Assembly: GCA_036386415.1 (NCBI GenBank)
Contig: DASVVT010000043.1
Location: 1 to 63,822, forward strand
Length of the DNA stretch: 63,822 nt
Reading direction: 5' to 3'
From: DASVVT01 sp036386415
GTDB lineage: Bacteria; Acidobacteriota; Blastocatellia; Pyrinomonadales; Pyrinomonadaceae
Part shown: in pieces, positions 24,239 to 33,875 of the stretch
How positions within the stretch are numbered: the stretch's first letter is position 1
How the letters are laid out: the number at the start of each line of letters is the position of its first letter
Notes under the pieces: generated by a model
Databases searched by the model: none
What the model was told of the DNA's origin: nothing
What the model saw: the letters and a program-made list of their open reading frames with translations, nothing else
Position numbers and translations under genes: made by a program

Positions 24239-27200
24239 TCATTCATTCGGCTCCGGCAGGTTCGGGCAGGTCCTGCGGTACTTCTGACCCGCGAGGTAGA
24301 GTTCCCACTCGGAGCGCCTCAGGTTGCGGTTGGCGACGCGGCAGGCTTTCTCAATCCATGATTCCAGCTTCATGTCCCAAAGCTTCAAGGCTCGCGTCCC
24401 GCTGCCAGCATTTCTCTGACCGCCCGGAAAGTCCGAGCCGGCAGACGCCAGCACCCGCCCGTCCGGGCTGTAGGCTATGTCGTCAAGATTATAGGTGTGA
24501 GCGGTGATGGGCTGTCCGATGAGCTGACGTTTATCCAAGTCCCAGAGGAAAATGTTGTAGGTTTTATTCTCCGCCTGCATCGTCGCGGCAGTAACCAGCG
24601 TCTTGCCGTCGGGACTGAAGATCATCTTCACCATGTCGGTGTCATAGCCCGCCAAAGCCCGCCCGGTCGTCTGCCGCGTCGCCACGTCCCACAGTTGAAT
24701 CGTATCGTCGTAACTGCCCGCAGCCGAGGCCAGCGTCTTGCCGTCAGGACTGAAAGCCAGGCTGATGACTTGGTCTGTGTGAGCGGCGAGGGGGTCTCCG
24801 ATCATCTGCCCCGCCTTCACGTCCCAGAAACGCAGCTCGCCTATGCCACATGAATTGTTTGGCTGGCCGGCTCTGCGCTCCAGTTTCCCACAGCCGCCTG
24901 AAACCAGCGTCTTACCGTCCGGGCTGAAGGCCATAGTTTGGACGCCCGCGGCAAACAGATTCGCCGATTCAAATTGATGGCCGGATCTGATTTTGCCGAG
25001 CATCTGGCGGGTGCTGGCATCCCACAGGATGATTGTGTCGCCGCCGCGCGAGGCGAGGATTTTTCCGTCGGGACTGAAGGCTAACATTTTAATGAAAGCG
25101 CCGTGCCCCGTGAGCGGTTGAGAGACGAGTTGCCCTGTGTCCAGATTCCACAGCCGTATCTCGTCCTGTCTGCACTCATTCCCCGTATCCGATTTTTCAA
25201 TCTTCGCGCAACTGCCCGCGGCCAGAGTTTTCCCGTCGGGGCTATAAGCCAGACTGGTAATTTCATAGGGCGTGTCTGTCAGCCGACCGACGATTTTGAA
25301 GCTGGTTGTTTCCCATAGTTCGACTTCGCCACGTAGGCACTCCTCCTGCGGCGATCCGTTCGCCAACTCGCCGCAGCCGCCCGTAGCCATCAGCTTGCCG
25401 TCGGGGCTGAAAGCGATCCGGTTCACTTTTTGGACGAGGCTTTCCCGCAGGCGCTGGGCGATGGGCAGCCGCGCGTTGATGTCCCAGATGGTGGCTTCGC
25501 CCTCCAGGCAGTCGTTGTTCGGCCCCACCCTCCAGCAACCGCCCGACGCGGCCCACTTAAACGTCTCCGGGTTGATGGTCACGCTCTGCACCTGGTGGAA
25601 GTAGGTGGTGATTGCCTTCGCCGTGTTGCTCTTGACGAGTGCCAGTTCGTTGCTCCCGGCGGGCGAAAACTCGACCGTTCGCACCAGGACGTGGCTGCCA
25701 ACGTCGGGCGAGCCTGCGTCAACTGAGATGAGGGTCTTGCCGTCGCGCGTGAACTGTACGTCTAGAATTCCGCTCTTGTGAGGCTCAGTGGTGTACGCGT
25801 AGAGCGTCTCGAAATCGGCGAGAGGTCGGCGCGCGGCCACGTCCCACAGCCTGACGGTCTTGTCCGCGCTCCCCGAGGCCAAGACCCTCCCGTCCGGGCT
25901 GAAGGCCAGGCAGGATATGCTGTCCTTGTGTCCGACGAGCGGCTGACCGAGGGGGCGGCGCGCGGCGACATCCCAGAAAATGACTGTGACTGTGACGCCG
26001 TCCTGCGTATACCTGCCGTTGCCGGAGGCCAGCGTTCGACCGTCGGGGCTAAAGGCCAGGCTCCTGACGATGCCCGTGTGGCCTCTGAGCGGCTCGGCGA
26101 GAGGCTGTCGGGTGACAACGTCCCACAGATAAATTTCCCCTGTCGCCTCCAGCTCGTAGTTAAAGCCGCCCGACGCCAGAATTTTACTGTCGGCGCTGAA
26201 GGCCAGACTGTAGACGGCATCCCGCTGCCCCGTCAGAGGACTTCCGAGAGGCTGTCGGGTGGCAACATCCCACAAAATGATGCCGCCTGTCTGGTCGCCG
26301 GAGGCCAGAAGTTTTCCGTCCGGGCTGAAAGCCACGCAGTTGACTTGACTCTTGTGGCCGGCGAGGGGCGCCCCGATGGGCTGGCCGGAAGCGGCATCCC
26401 AGAGCCAGACCGAGTTGTCTCTGCCACTCGCCCCGCCGCTCGCCCCGGCCAGAAGCTTTCCGTCAGGGCTGAAGACAACCTTATTAACTCTGTCCGCCGG
26501 CCCGTGAAGGTAGGTCGAGATGTGTTCGCGGTAGAGCATGTCGAGGAGCAGGGTTCTGCGGGCACCGAAAATTTCCTTGACGCGGTTGGCCTCGACGCCG
26601 AGCAGCAGGCCGAGATCGGGCCGGTTCTCCATCTGCGCGTAGGATTCCGCCGCCAGTTGTCTGGCTACAGCTATCTGCGCCTGCTCGTCGGCCCGCCTCC
26701 ATTGGATGACCGCGAGCACGGCGAGAGCCACTGCGACGACGAAGCCAGCAGCCAGGGCAATGATGGCTTGTTTCTTCCGCCGCTCGACGGCCCGCTGCGC
26801 GGCCATGCTCGCGTCAAGAAACTCGCGCTCAAGCTCGTTCAGCGCACTCTCGTTGCGCTCGCGCCACTCGACGGCCTGTGCGAGGCGCGCGCCACGATAC
26901 AGAAGGCTTTCATCTTTCGTCGGCTGCCACTCGCGCGCGGCTTCGGTCAAGCGGCGCAGGATGCGCAGGCCCGCACGGTCTTCCTCGATCCACTTCCGCA
27001 GCCTGGGCCAGCCGCGAATCAGCGCCTCGTGCGAGACATCAACCACCTGCTTACCGGGCTGCTCGTCTGTATCGGTGGTCAGCAGGCGCGCGTTCGCCAT
27101 CGCCTGTGCCACGTTCTCGACGTTCGCAGTATCGCCCGCGCGTGTGACGAGTTCGTCCATCGTCGCGCGGCGGCGCGTGTCCTCCGTCCCCTCGCCGGGC

Positions 27201-28606
27201 TGTGTGAGGCGCAGCATGATGCGGCGCACGATTGCTTGCTGTTCTTCGGTGAACGAGTCGTAGATGGCATCGGCGCGCTTGGCAATCGCGCCCTGGACGC
27301 CGCCGCTCTCGCGGTAGGCTTCGAGCGTCAACAAGTTTCCGCGCCTGCGCTCCCACAATTCCAGCAGCGCGTGTTCCAGCAGAGGCAGCGCGCCCGGCTG
27401 GCTCTGTATGTCGTCCAAGATAGTCTCGACCAGCCCCTGCTCGAACTCAAGGCCGACATGCCACGCCGGCTCCTCAATCACCTGCTTCAAGTTCTTCTCG
27501 TCCATCGGGCTGACGAGGAACTGGTGCGCCGCGATGCGCTCGGAAAGCTCCGGGTAGGCGGCGCACTTCTGGTAAAAGTCTGCGCGCAGGGTCAGCACGA
27601 CCGCGTTGCGCCCGCCGGGGATGAAGGCCGCGTAGAGCAGGTTGGCTAGAAACTGCGCGCGCTCCTTTTCGTCATTGCAAAGCGTGAAAATCTCCTCGAA
27701 CTGATCCACGACCCAGACGACGCGCTCGCCCGCGGGGCGCTCGGCCAATGCCAGCGAGACGGCCAGGTGGAGCGTGCGCTCGTCGGCGCTCATCTCGTCG
27801 AGTGTGCGGTTCATGGACCCGTCAGGGTGCAGGCGCAGGAGGTTGGCGGCCAGGTTGGCGAGCGGGTGAGCAGTCGGCGTGAAGACGCGGATCGTCCAGG
27901 TGTCGCTTTCGGGCAGCACGCCTCTTTTGAGCCGCGGCACGACGCCCGCGCGGACGAGCGACGACTTGCCGCTGCCGGAAGCGCCGAGGACCGCCAGGAA
28001 GCGCGTCGTCTTCAACTTCTCGACGAGGCGCTGGATGTCGCCCTCGCGCCCGAAGAAGAACTCTGCGTGCTCCTCGTCGAAGGGTTGCAGGCCGCGGTAC
28101 GGGCACACTTCGTCGCGCGGCTCAATCGGACGTTCGGGGCCGAGCGGGAGTCCCTTGATGGCGTTGATGAGCGACTGGAAGCTGCGCGCGTCCTCGACGC
28201 CTTTCCTCAAATCGACCCAGGTGCGCGTGCTCAGGAAAGGCGGGAGCTGACTCGTGTCGAAGGGCTCGGGCAGCCCCGGCAGCAGCACCAGGAAGACGCG
28301 GAAACTACGGTCCTTCGCCATGCGGTCAACGGCCAGCTTATACTCAAGGTCTTCCCAACTGCCTATGCCGTGAGGGCCGACGAAGACGGCGCAGGCGCTG
28401 GAGACGCGCAGCCCTCGGGCCAATTCGTCCTGCCAGTCGCCCGCGGGCGTCAGGCACCACTTGTCAAGCCACGGCTCCAGCTCGGCGCGCTTCAGCTTCT
28501 CGGCGATGCGCTCGACCGTAGGCTTCTCACGGCTATTGTGAGAGAGGAAGACGGCGAAGCGCCCTGCCGGTGTCTCGACTGTCTGGGTGGGCGTTTGCTC
28601 GACCAT
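24239..28606 (-). CDS. TIR-STAND NTPase-TM-WD40 protein
   Basis: 1455 aa. Residues about 15-150 are a TIR_2-type domain (FAVFLSHNSREKPTVERIA, then SWEDLEYKLAVDR, whose Glu near 88 fits the NADase position). About 168-560 is an nSTAND1 NTPase: PYRGLQPFDEEHAEFFFGRE, Walker A GASGSGKSS (208-216), Walker B VVWVVDQFEEIF (297-307). A membrane segment lies at about 611-636, followed by roughly 14-15 WD40 units (FSPDGK is seen again and again), enough for two seven-bladed propellers. The family's TIR domains cut NAD+ on activation and related proteins act in phage defence; that role here is inference. The gene stands alone, bracketed by palindromes of one family. Confidence 0.9.
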   Translation of the reverse strand: MVEQTPTQTVETPAGRFAVFLSHNSREKPTVERIAEKLKRAELEPWLDKWCLTPAGDWQDELARGLRVSSACAVFVGPHGIGSWEDLEYKLAVDRMAKDRSFRVFLVLLPGLPEPFDTSQLPPFLSTRTWVDLRKGVEDARSFQSLINAIKGLPLGPERPIEPRDEVCPYRGLQPFDEEHAEFFFGREGDIQRLVEKLKTTRFLAVLGASGSGKSSLVRAGVVPRLKRGVLPESDTWTIRVFTPTAHPLANLAANLLRLHPDGSMNRTLDEMSADERTLHLAVSLALAERPAGERVVWVVDQFEEIFTLCNDEKERAQFLANLLYAAFIPGGRNAVVLTLRADFYQKCAAYPELSERIAAHQFLVSPMDEKNLKQVIEEPAWHVGLEFEQGLVETILDDIQSQPGALPLLEHALLELWERRRGNLLTLEAYRESGGVQGAIAKRADAIYDSFTEEQQAIVRRIMLRLTQPGEGTEDTRRRATMDELVTRAGDTANVENVAQAMANARLLTTDTDEQPGKQVVDVSHEALIRGWPRLRKWIEEDRAGLRILRRLTEAAREWQPTKDESLLYRGARLAQAVEWRERNESALNELEREFLDASMAAQRAVERRKKQAIIALAAGFVVAVALAVLAVIQWRRADEQAQIAVARQLAAESYAQMENRPDLGLLLGVEANRVKEIFGARRTLLLDMLYREHISTYLHGPADRVNKVVFSPDGKLLAGASGGASGRDNSVWLWDAASGQPIGAPLAGHKSQVNCVAFSPDGKLLASGDQTGGIILWDVATRQPLGSPLTGQRDAVYSLAFSADSKILASGGFNYELEATGEIYLWDVVTRQPLAEPLRGHTGIVRSLAFSPDGRTLASGNGRYTQDGVTVTVIFWDVAARRPLGQPLVGHKDSISCLAFSPDGRVLASGSADKTVRLWDVAARRPLADFETLYAYTTEPHKSGILDVQFTRDGKTLISVDAGSPDVGSHVLVRTVEFSPAGSNELALVKSNTAKAITTYFHQVQSVTINPETFKWAASGGCWRVGPNNDCLEGEATIWDINARLPIAQRLRESLVQKVNRIAFSPDGKLMATGGCGELANGSPQEECLRGEVELWETTSFKIVGRLTDTPYEITSLAYSPDGKTLAAGSCAKIEKSDTGNECRQDEIRLWNLDTGQLVSQPLTGHGAFIKMLAFSPDGKILASRGGDTIILWDASTRQMLGKIRSGHQFESANLFAAGVQTMAFSPDGKTLVSGGCGKLERRAGQPNNSCGIGELRFWDVKAGQMIGDPLAAHTDQVISLAFSPDGKTLASAAGSYDDTIQLWDVATRQTTGRALAGYDTDMVKMIFSPDGKTLVTAATMQAENKTYNIFLWDLDKRQLIGQPITAHTYNLDDIAYSPDGRVLASAGSDFPGGQRNAGSGTRALKLWDMKLESWIEKACRVANRNLRRSEWELYLAGQKYRRTCPNLPEPNE

Positions 28607-28680
28607 GGTCTCCTTAGAGGGGCACTAGGTGAGGCATAACTTACACCGCGCGCCGAGCGGGCGTAAAGAGTTAAATTGAG

Positions 28681-28779
28681 CCACCGCAGACACCGCAGGC
28701 GCGGAGAAAACTATTTCAATTTCAGAATCTGAAATTTGAAGTCTCAAATTTCCTTCTTCTCTGTGTCTGCGGTGGTTAT
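28681..28779. repeat. Period-9 palindrome, CACCGCAGA family (right of TIR-STAND gene)
   Basis: Left arm 28681-28709 (CACCGCAGA units) and right arm 28752-28779. The loop holds smaller inverted AATTTC/GAAATTT units. It lies between the start of the TIR-STAND gene and sucC; the rest of the gap 28607-28900 shows no gene. Confidence 0.88.
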
Positions 28780-28900
28780 TCTTCTCTTCTTACGCGCGGC
28801 GATGACTTGCAGACGCGCGCTGGTTGCGGATACACTCGACGCGCTCCACATACCAGAACGAAGAAGCGTTGATAATCGCTGATCGAGCGAGGACTATTCG

Positions 28901-30061
28901 ATGAAGATTCACGAATATCAGGGCAAAGAGTTGCTGAAGAAGTTCAATGTGGCCGTGCCGCGCGGGCTGGTCGCGCGCTCCCCCGAAGAGGCTTATCACG
29001 CGGCGAAAGAGCTGGGCACGGACATAGTCGTGGTCAAGGCGCAGATTCACGCCGGAGGACGCGGCAAGGGCGGCGGCGTCAAGCTAGCCAAAAGCGCGGA
29101 CGAGGCGCGAGAGATTGCCAGGCAGATGCTCGGCATGAAACTCGTCACGCACCAGACCGGGCCGGAAGGCAGGCAAGTGCGCGTGCTGCTCATCGAAGAG
29201 GGACTGCCGATTGACAAAGAGTTTTACCTGGGCGTCGTGCTGGACAGAGCCTCAGGCCGCCTTGTCTTCATGGCTTCGGCGGCGGGCGGCATGGACATCG
29301 AAGAGGTTGCCGCCCACTCGCCCGAGAAGATTCTCAAGGAGACGGTTGATCCGGCGGTCGGCTTTCGCTCGTTTCAGGCCAGAAAGCTCGCCTTCGGACT
29401 GGGGCTGCCCGCCGACCTCATCAACCAGGCGGCCAAGTTCATGCAGGCGCTCTACAACGCTTACGAGCAGATGGACGCCTCCCTGCTGGAGATCAATCCT
29501 TTCCTGTTGACGAAAGATAAGCGCCTGATCGCGCTCGATGCGAAGGTGAATTTCGACGACAATGCGCTCTATCGTCACCAGGATTTCCACGCCTTGCGCG
29601 ACCTCAACGAAGAAGAGCCGCTGGAGATCGAAGCGTCTAAGTTCGACCTCAACTACATCAAGCTCGACGGCAACATCGCGTGCATGGTCAACGGCGCGGG
29701 GCTCGCGATGGCGACGATGGACATCATCAAACTGGCCGGGGGCGAGCCCGCCAACTTTCTGGATGTCGGCGGCGGCGCATCGCAGGAGCGCGTCGAAGCC
29801 GCCTTCAGGATTCTGCTCGCAGACGAGAACGTGCGCGCCGTGCTCATCAACATCTTTGGCGGCATCGTGCGTTGTGACATGGTGGCGCGCGGCGTGGTCG
29901 GCGCGGCGCAGAACCTCGGCATCGGCGTGCCCGTCGTCGTGCGTCTCGAAGGCACGAACGTCGAAGAGGGGCAGCGCGTGATACGCGATTCGGGCTTGAA
30001 CTTCACTGTGGCGACGGGGATGCGCGACGCCGCCGAGAAGGTTGTGGCGCTCGCCGGATAG
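28901..30061 (+). CDS. sucC: Succinyl-CoA synthetase beta subunit
   Basis: 386 aa, normal length. ATP-grasp N-terminal domain with MKIHEYQGKELLKKF, KAQIHAGGRGKGGGVKLA and EINPFLLT; the C-terminal ligase domain has VNGAGLAMATMD, FLDVGGGA and NIFGGIVRCDM. It makes succinate and ATP from succinyl-CoA with SucD in the TCA cycle. GAGGA lies 9 nt before the ATG. Normally sucD is the next gene, but here three plus-strand genes and one minus-strand gene lie between. Confidence 0.97.
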   Translation: MKIHEYQGKELLKKFNVAVPRGLVARSPEEAYHAAKELGTDIVVVKAQIHAGGRGKGGGVKLAKSADEAREIARQMLGMKLVTHQTGPEGRQVRVLLIEEGLPIDKEFYLGVVLDRASGRLVFMASAAGGMDIEEVAAHSPEKILKETVDPAVGFRSFQARKLAFGLGLPADLINQAAKFMQALYNAYEQMDASLLEINPFLLTKDKRLIALDAKVNFDDNALYRHQDFHALRDLNEEEPLEIEASKFDLNYIKLDGNIACMVNGAGLAMATMDIIKLAGGEPANFLDVGGGASQERVEAAFRILLADENVRAVLINIFGGIVRCDMVARGVVGAAQNLGIGVPVVVRLEGTNVEEGQRVIRDSGLNFTVATGMRDAAEKVVALAG

Positions 30062-30088
30062 TAGGAAGCGCCGGAGGCGGAACTTCTT

Positions 30089-30346
30089 ATGGGCTTGCTA
30101 CAGAGACTATTTAAGTCTCTCCTGTCAGAAAATCGTGCCGGTGACATGGAGGCCGAGTCGCGCGCATGGATGATGCAATGTCCTTCGTGCGGTCATGAAA
30201 TATCGGTCTGGGATGCTGGGGGAATTCGTTACGGGGCGTCGGGCAAACCCAAGAGATGGATGCGCTGTTCGAAATGCGGGAAGCGCGGGTGGCATCGCAC
30301 CTACCGTAAGACGGAAGATCAGCCGCCGATGAACGTGAAAAACTGA
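30089..30346 (+). CDS. Small zinc-ribbon protein
   Basis: 85 aa. CPSCGHEISVWD (about 31-42) and RCSKCGKRGW (about 60-69) form a CX2C..CX2C zinc ribbon with a Trp-rich spacer. No further domain is seen. It starts 28 nt after sucC and lacks a clear ribosome-binding site. It may bind nucleic acid or protein; the role is unknown. Confidence 0.75.
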   Translation: MGLLQRLFKSLLSENRAGDMEAESRAWMMQCPSCGHEISVWDAGGIRYGASGKPKRWMRCSKCGKRGWHRTYRKTEDQPPMNVKN

Positions 30347-30384
30347 GCCTTGAATTTTAGCTCTGTCGTGTTCGTTCGGACGTT

Positions 30385-30879
30385 ATGAATCGTCGCACCA
30401 TACTGAAAATAGCTGTTCAGCTTAGTCGCTTTGGCCTCGCCGCGCTCTTTATCTTTGCCGTCGCAGCGAAGCTCTACATGATGAATGATCCCAAAGAGAG
30501 CTTCTTCAAGAACATGCCATACCTTGTCGGCGAAAGCTGGGCATTGCCCGTAGCCGTCTGCATCATCCTCGCGGAAGTTGCCGCCGCCGTACTGCTCATC
30601 TGGCCGCGCACGGCGCGCATGGGCGGGATATGGGCGGCTGTGCTGCTGACAGGGTTTGCCGGTTATGCCCTCTATTATCGTTACGGTTTGAATAACGCGG
30701 AGGGGCTCGAATGCGGTTGCTTTGGCGGCATCATCGGGAGTCAACTGGGCGTCACGACCGCTTTGCGGAATCTAGCCCTGCTCGTTCCCGCCGCGCTCGT
30801 CATCTTCGGCCTGCCGCGCACGCGAAGAACGAAGGAAATAGCGCTTGAAAGAGAGGTCGCGCCGCCGCCGCTTGCTTAG
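30385..30879 (+). CDS. MauE/DoxX-type membrane protein
   Basis: 164 aa with four membrane helices. LSRFGLAALFIFAVAAKLYM and the ECGCFGG motif before the fourth helix are the signature of the MauE group (methylamine-utilisation protein E) in the DoxX fold. MauE-type proteins work in disulfide formation together with a thioredoxin-like partner; none is next door. It follows the zinc-ribbon gene by 38 nt. Confidence 0.82.
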   Translation: MNRRTILKIAVQLSRFGLAALFIFAVAAKLYMMNDPKESFFKNMPYLVGESWALPVAVCIILAEVAAAVLLIWPRTARMGGIWAAVLLTGFAGYALYYRYGLNNAEGLECGCFGGIIGSQLGVTTALRNLALLVPAALVIFGLPRTRRTKEIALEREVAPPPLA

Positions 30880-30907
30880 AACGGCCTTCGTTGGGACGAG
30901 AGAAATT

Positions 30908-31001
30908 TAAACGCAAAGGACGCAAAGGGAAGAACGCAAAGAGCGCAAAGTGATTGAGTCTTTGCGCTCTTTGCGTGCCCTCTTTGCGTCCTTTGCGTTT
31001 A
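30908..31001. repeat. Period-9 palindrome, ACGCAAAGG family
   Basis: Left arm 30908-30950 (ACGCAAAGG x2, ACGCAAAGA, GCGCAAAG) and right arm 30960-31001, nearly perfect over 42 bases with only a 9-base loop. It sits between convergent genes and should form a very strong hairpin on either transcript. Confidence 0.93.
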
Positions 31002-31005
31002 AATC

Positions 31006-31911
31006 TCACCTGCGGCCTCTGGGGCGCAGGCGGTTGATCTCGTAGCGTGTGTTGCCGATGCGCTCATCCACGTCCGGGTGATCGTTAAAGAGTGACCCGA
31101 GAAGGTCTGAGTTCTCGCGGTTGACGCGCTGTAGCTTCTGGAACATGATGATCATGCCTTGCGGGTTGAAACCCGCCTTCGCCATCGCATGCACGCCGAG
31201 GTAATCCGCTTCGCGTTCCTCTTCGCGATTGTGCACGGCGAGGAGTCCGCTGGCGACGATTGAGGCGGCGGCTGTGCCGAGTTGACCTGCCGTCTCGCCC
31301 GCGACGCCCGTGATCGAGCCGAAGAGATTGGCGAGGCCGCCGAGCGTCTGCGACTGCTGGATGGTCTTCAGGCTGTGGCGCGCGACGATGTGGCCGACCT
31401 CGTGTGCCAGCACGGACGCAAGCTCGTCGTCGTTGGCGAGTCTCATCAGGGCGCTGGTGATGTAGACGTGCCCGCCGGGGCCGGAGAAGGCGTTGATCTC
31501 TTTGCTCTCTATGACGTGGAAGCGATAGTTCATACCGGGTCGCAGGCTCGTGCGCGCGACGCGCTGGCCGATGCGGTTGGCGCGCTCCTGCCCGGTGCTG
31601 ATGATCTCGTACTTCTTCGACACTTCCAGATGAAGGCGGTCTCCGAGACGCACTTCGTCGCGCTCGCTCAACAATCCGGCATTCGTATAGCGCGTGCCGC
31701 GAAACTGCGAGTAGGGGTCTTCGGCCACCAGGCGCGTGGCGGAAGTCAGAACCGAAGCGCCAAGGTCAAAAAGAGACGAGACGGGGGAACCGACAGTCGG
31801 TACCTCGCGCTCGGATTGCTGCGCGCCGACCGAGAGCGGCGCGACCGTCAACAACGCGAGCGCGAACATGATGGCGAAAAATCTGTGACGAACGAAATGC
31901 AGCGGGTGCAT
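31006..31911 (-). CDS. M48 family zinc metalloprotease
   Basis: 301 aa. A signal peptide (about 8-30) is followed by a gluzincin catalytic domain: HEVGHIVARHS (HExxH) near 170 and EREADYLGVHAM near 236, the third ligand and its helix. It resembles the periplasmic BepA/LoiP group, which degrades misfolded outer-membrane proteins. The final DHPDVDERI motif is typical of M48. AGGAG lies 9 nt before the ATG. No TPR domain is attached, unlike BepA. Confidence 0.9.
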   Translation of the reverse strand: MHPLHFVRHRFFAIMFALALLTVAPLSVGAQQSEREVPTVGSPVSSLFDLGASVLTSATRLVAEDPYSQFRGTRYTNAGLLSERDEVRLGDRLHLEVSKKYEIISTGQERANRIGQRVARTSLRPGMNYRFHVIESKEINAFSGPGGHVYITSALMRLANDDELASVLAHEVGHIVARHSLKTIQQSQTLGGLANLFGSITGVAGETAGQLGTAAASIVASGLLAVHNREEEREADYLGVHAMAKAGFNPQGMIIMFQKLQRVNRENSDLLGSLFNDHPDVDERIGNTRYEINRLRPRGRR

Positions 31912-32107
31912 CTTTAATCTCCTCTTCAGTCGTTTTCATCCTCGCAGGCGAGCCGGAATTGAAGTCTCACCTGCCACCCGGCGCATCATAGCGCATCGCG
32001 CCTTTTAATAGATGCGTCCGTGCCCACTGAAAGACGGCAACCCCAAACTCTTTTGCAGGTGGCAGGGGAAGAGTCATCTGGCTTGGTAGCGTCCTAATAT
32101 GATTAGC

Positions 32108-32203
32108 GCTCTGTGCATCCTCTGCGTTCTCTGTGTCTCTGTGGTGAATCGCTTCAAACAAGACTCACCACAGAGGCACAGAGGACACGGAGATGGCACA
32201 GAG
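32108..32203. repeat. Palindrome, CACAGAG family
   Basis: Left arm 32108-32147 and right arm 32165-32203 of imperfect CACAGAG/GACACGGAG units. It is a relative of the period-9 family around the TIR-STAND gene. Much of the gap 31912-32302 is this element. Confidence 0.85.
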
Positions 32204-32238
32204 AAGAACTGAAACCAGGGCACTACTGGTTTTCTTCT

Positions 32239-32270
32239 ATTTACGATTCACGATTTACGATTTACGATTG
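32239..32270. repeat. Single TTTACGA heptad arm
   Basis: About four tandem TTTACGA-like units with no convincing inverse arm nearby. It is the same family as 4695-4774 and may be a decayed half of an element. Confidence 0.7.
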
Positions 32271-32302
32271 GGAATCGCAGCACTGAAAATGTGGAGGGTC
32301 GA

Positions 32303-33703
32303 ATGAGGCAGCTATCATTTTGGGGTGGCGTCGGGACAGTCACGGGCTCGAAGTATCTGATCGAATCCAGCGGACGAAGCGTGCTCGTCGATTGCGGCAT
32401 GTTTCAGGGACTGAAGGAGCTGCGCGAGCGCAACTGGCAGGAGCCGCCATTTGATCCGGCGGCTCTTGATGCCGTGCTCATCACGCACGCGCATATAGAT
32501 CATACTGGCTACCTGCCGCGTCTCGTCGCGCAGGGGTTCAAGAATCCAGTCTATTGCTCGCGTGGCACGGCTGATCTGCTCAAGATACTGCTGCCGGACG
32601 CGGCGAGGCTTCAGGAGGAAGAGGCCGATTACCGTAACCGCCACAACCTGACGAAGCACAAGCCCGCGCTGCCGCTCTACACGGAGGAAGATGCGCGCGC
32701 CGCGCTCGATCTCTTGCAGCCGTTGGCGAACACGGGCGAGGCGGTCGAGGTCGCCCCCGGGATACGCGCCGGATTCCGCATCGCCGGTCATATCCTGGGA
32801 TCAAGCCTCGTGCTCGTAGAGATCGACGGCGAGGGAGATGAAGCGGGCTGCCGCGTCCTGTTCTCCGGCGACCTGGGTCATTACGATCAGCCGATCATAC
32901 GCGATCCCGTCCAGCCACCGGCCTGCGATTACATGCTGGTCGAGTCAACGTATGGAGACCGCCTGCACGACCCGGAAAAGCCCGAAGATGCGCTGGCGCG
33001 TATCATTAACGAAGCGGCTGAGCGACAAGGCTGTGTCCTCATTCCCGCTTTCGCCATCGGGCGCACGCAGGAGATCATCTACCTGATACGCGAGCTTGAA
33101 GACGCAAAGCGGATTCCCATCCTGCCCGTGCGCGTTGATTCGCCGATGGCCGCCGCCGCGACCCGTGCCTACAGCAATCGCAAAGAGGAGCAGGACGAAG
33201 ATTACGCGAGCGTACTCGCGCGTCGCGAGCATCCACTGAAAACACACTCGATGATTACGGCCTCTTCGCGCGAAGAATCGAAACGCCTCAATACGGAAGA
33301 GGGCGCGCGTATCATCATCAGCGCCTCAGGCATGATGACGGGCGGGCGCATTCTGCACCACGCGCGCAGGTTGTTGCCGGATAGAAACACGACGGTTGTT
33401 TTCGTCGGGTATCAAGCGGCGGGAACCACGGGGCGCAGAATCCTCGACGGCGAGCGGGAGGTTAAAGTCCTCGGACAGTACGTGCCCGTGCGCTGCCACA
33501 TCGAACGCATCGGCGGTTTTTCGGCACACGCAGACTGGGGCGAAGTCCTGCGCTGGCTCGAAGGCATGCCTTCAGCGCCGCGCATTACTTTCACCACGCA
33601 TGGCGAACCGGCAGCGGCAGAGGCTATGCGCCGACACATCATAGAGCGTTTCGGCTGGACAGTCGAAGTGCCGCAGTACGGCGATAAAGTAGAACTCAAA
33701 TGA
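32303..33703 (+). CDS. Metallo-beta-lactamase/beta-CASP RNA nuclease
   Basis: 466 aa. MBL motif THAHIDHTGYLPRL (HxHxDH) near 62, followed by the Beta-CASP insertion (QEEEADYRNRHN), DSPMAAAATRAYS, and the RMMBL part SASGMMTGGRILHH and GFSAHADWGEVLRW. This is the RNA-processing RNase J-like CPSF/YsH1 group. ATG 32303 has GGAGG 5 nt upstream. The likely role is RNA maturation or decay. It follows the CACAGAG palindrome. Confidence 0.92.
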   Translation: MRQLSFWGGVGTVTGSKYLIESSGRSVLVDCGMFQGLKELRERNWQEPPFDPAALDAVLITHAHIDHTGYLPRLVAQGFKNPVYCSRGTADLLKILLPDAARLQEEEADYRNRHNLTKHKPALPLYTEEDARAALDLLQPLANTGEAVEVAPGIRAGFRIAGHILGSSLVLVEIDGEGDEAGCRVLFSGDLGHYDQPIIRDPVQPPACDYMLVESTYGDRLHDPEKPEDALARIINEAAERQGCVLIPAFAIGRTQEIIYLIRELEDAKRIPILPVRVDSPMAAAATRAYSNRKEEQDEDYASVLARREHPLKTHSMITASSREESKRLNTEEGARIIISASGMMTGGRILHHARRLLPDRNTTVVFVGYQAAGTTGRRILDGEREVKVLGQYVPVRCHIERIGGFSAHADWGEVLRWLEGMPSAPRITFTTHGEPAAAEAMRRHIIERFGWTVEVPQYGDKVELK

Positions 33704-33767
33704 GCCCGGCGCGTCCGGGTGGCATGGTACGCCGCCTGTGCTATACTGCGCGCTCAATTTCAAGAAA

Positions 33768-33856
33768 AGTCTAGAGTCTGGAGTCTGGAGTCTGGAATCA
33801 AAGATAAAGACATTTCTTTTGACTCCAGACTCCAGACTCCAGACTCCAGACTCCGC
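33768..33856. repeat. Heptad palindrome, GAGTCTG family
   Basis: Left arm 33768-33799 and right arm 33820-33854 (inverse CAGACTC units, five copies). First of the ten palindromes found at consecutive gene junctions; it ends about 20 bases before the sucD start. Confidence 0.92.
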
Positions 33857-33875
33857 TTTATAAGGAGCAAAAGCG

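Noticed and set aside
25778..27649. Long plus-strand frames antisense to the TIR-STAND gene
   Set aside because: They are open because of the GC-rich codon bias of the gene on the minus strand and show no domain.
32239..32270. Single TTTACGA array as a complete palindrome
   Set aside because: No convincing inverse arm could be found nearby.
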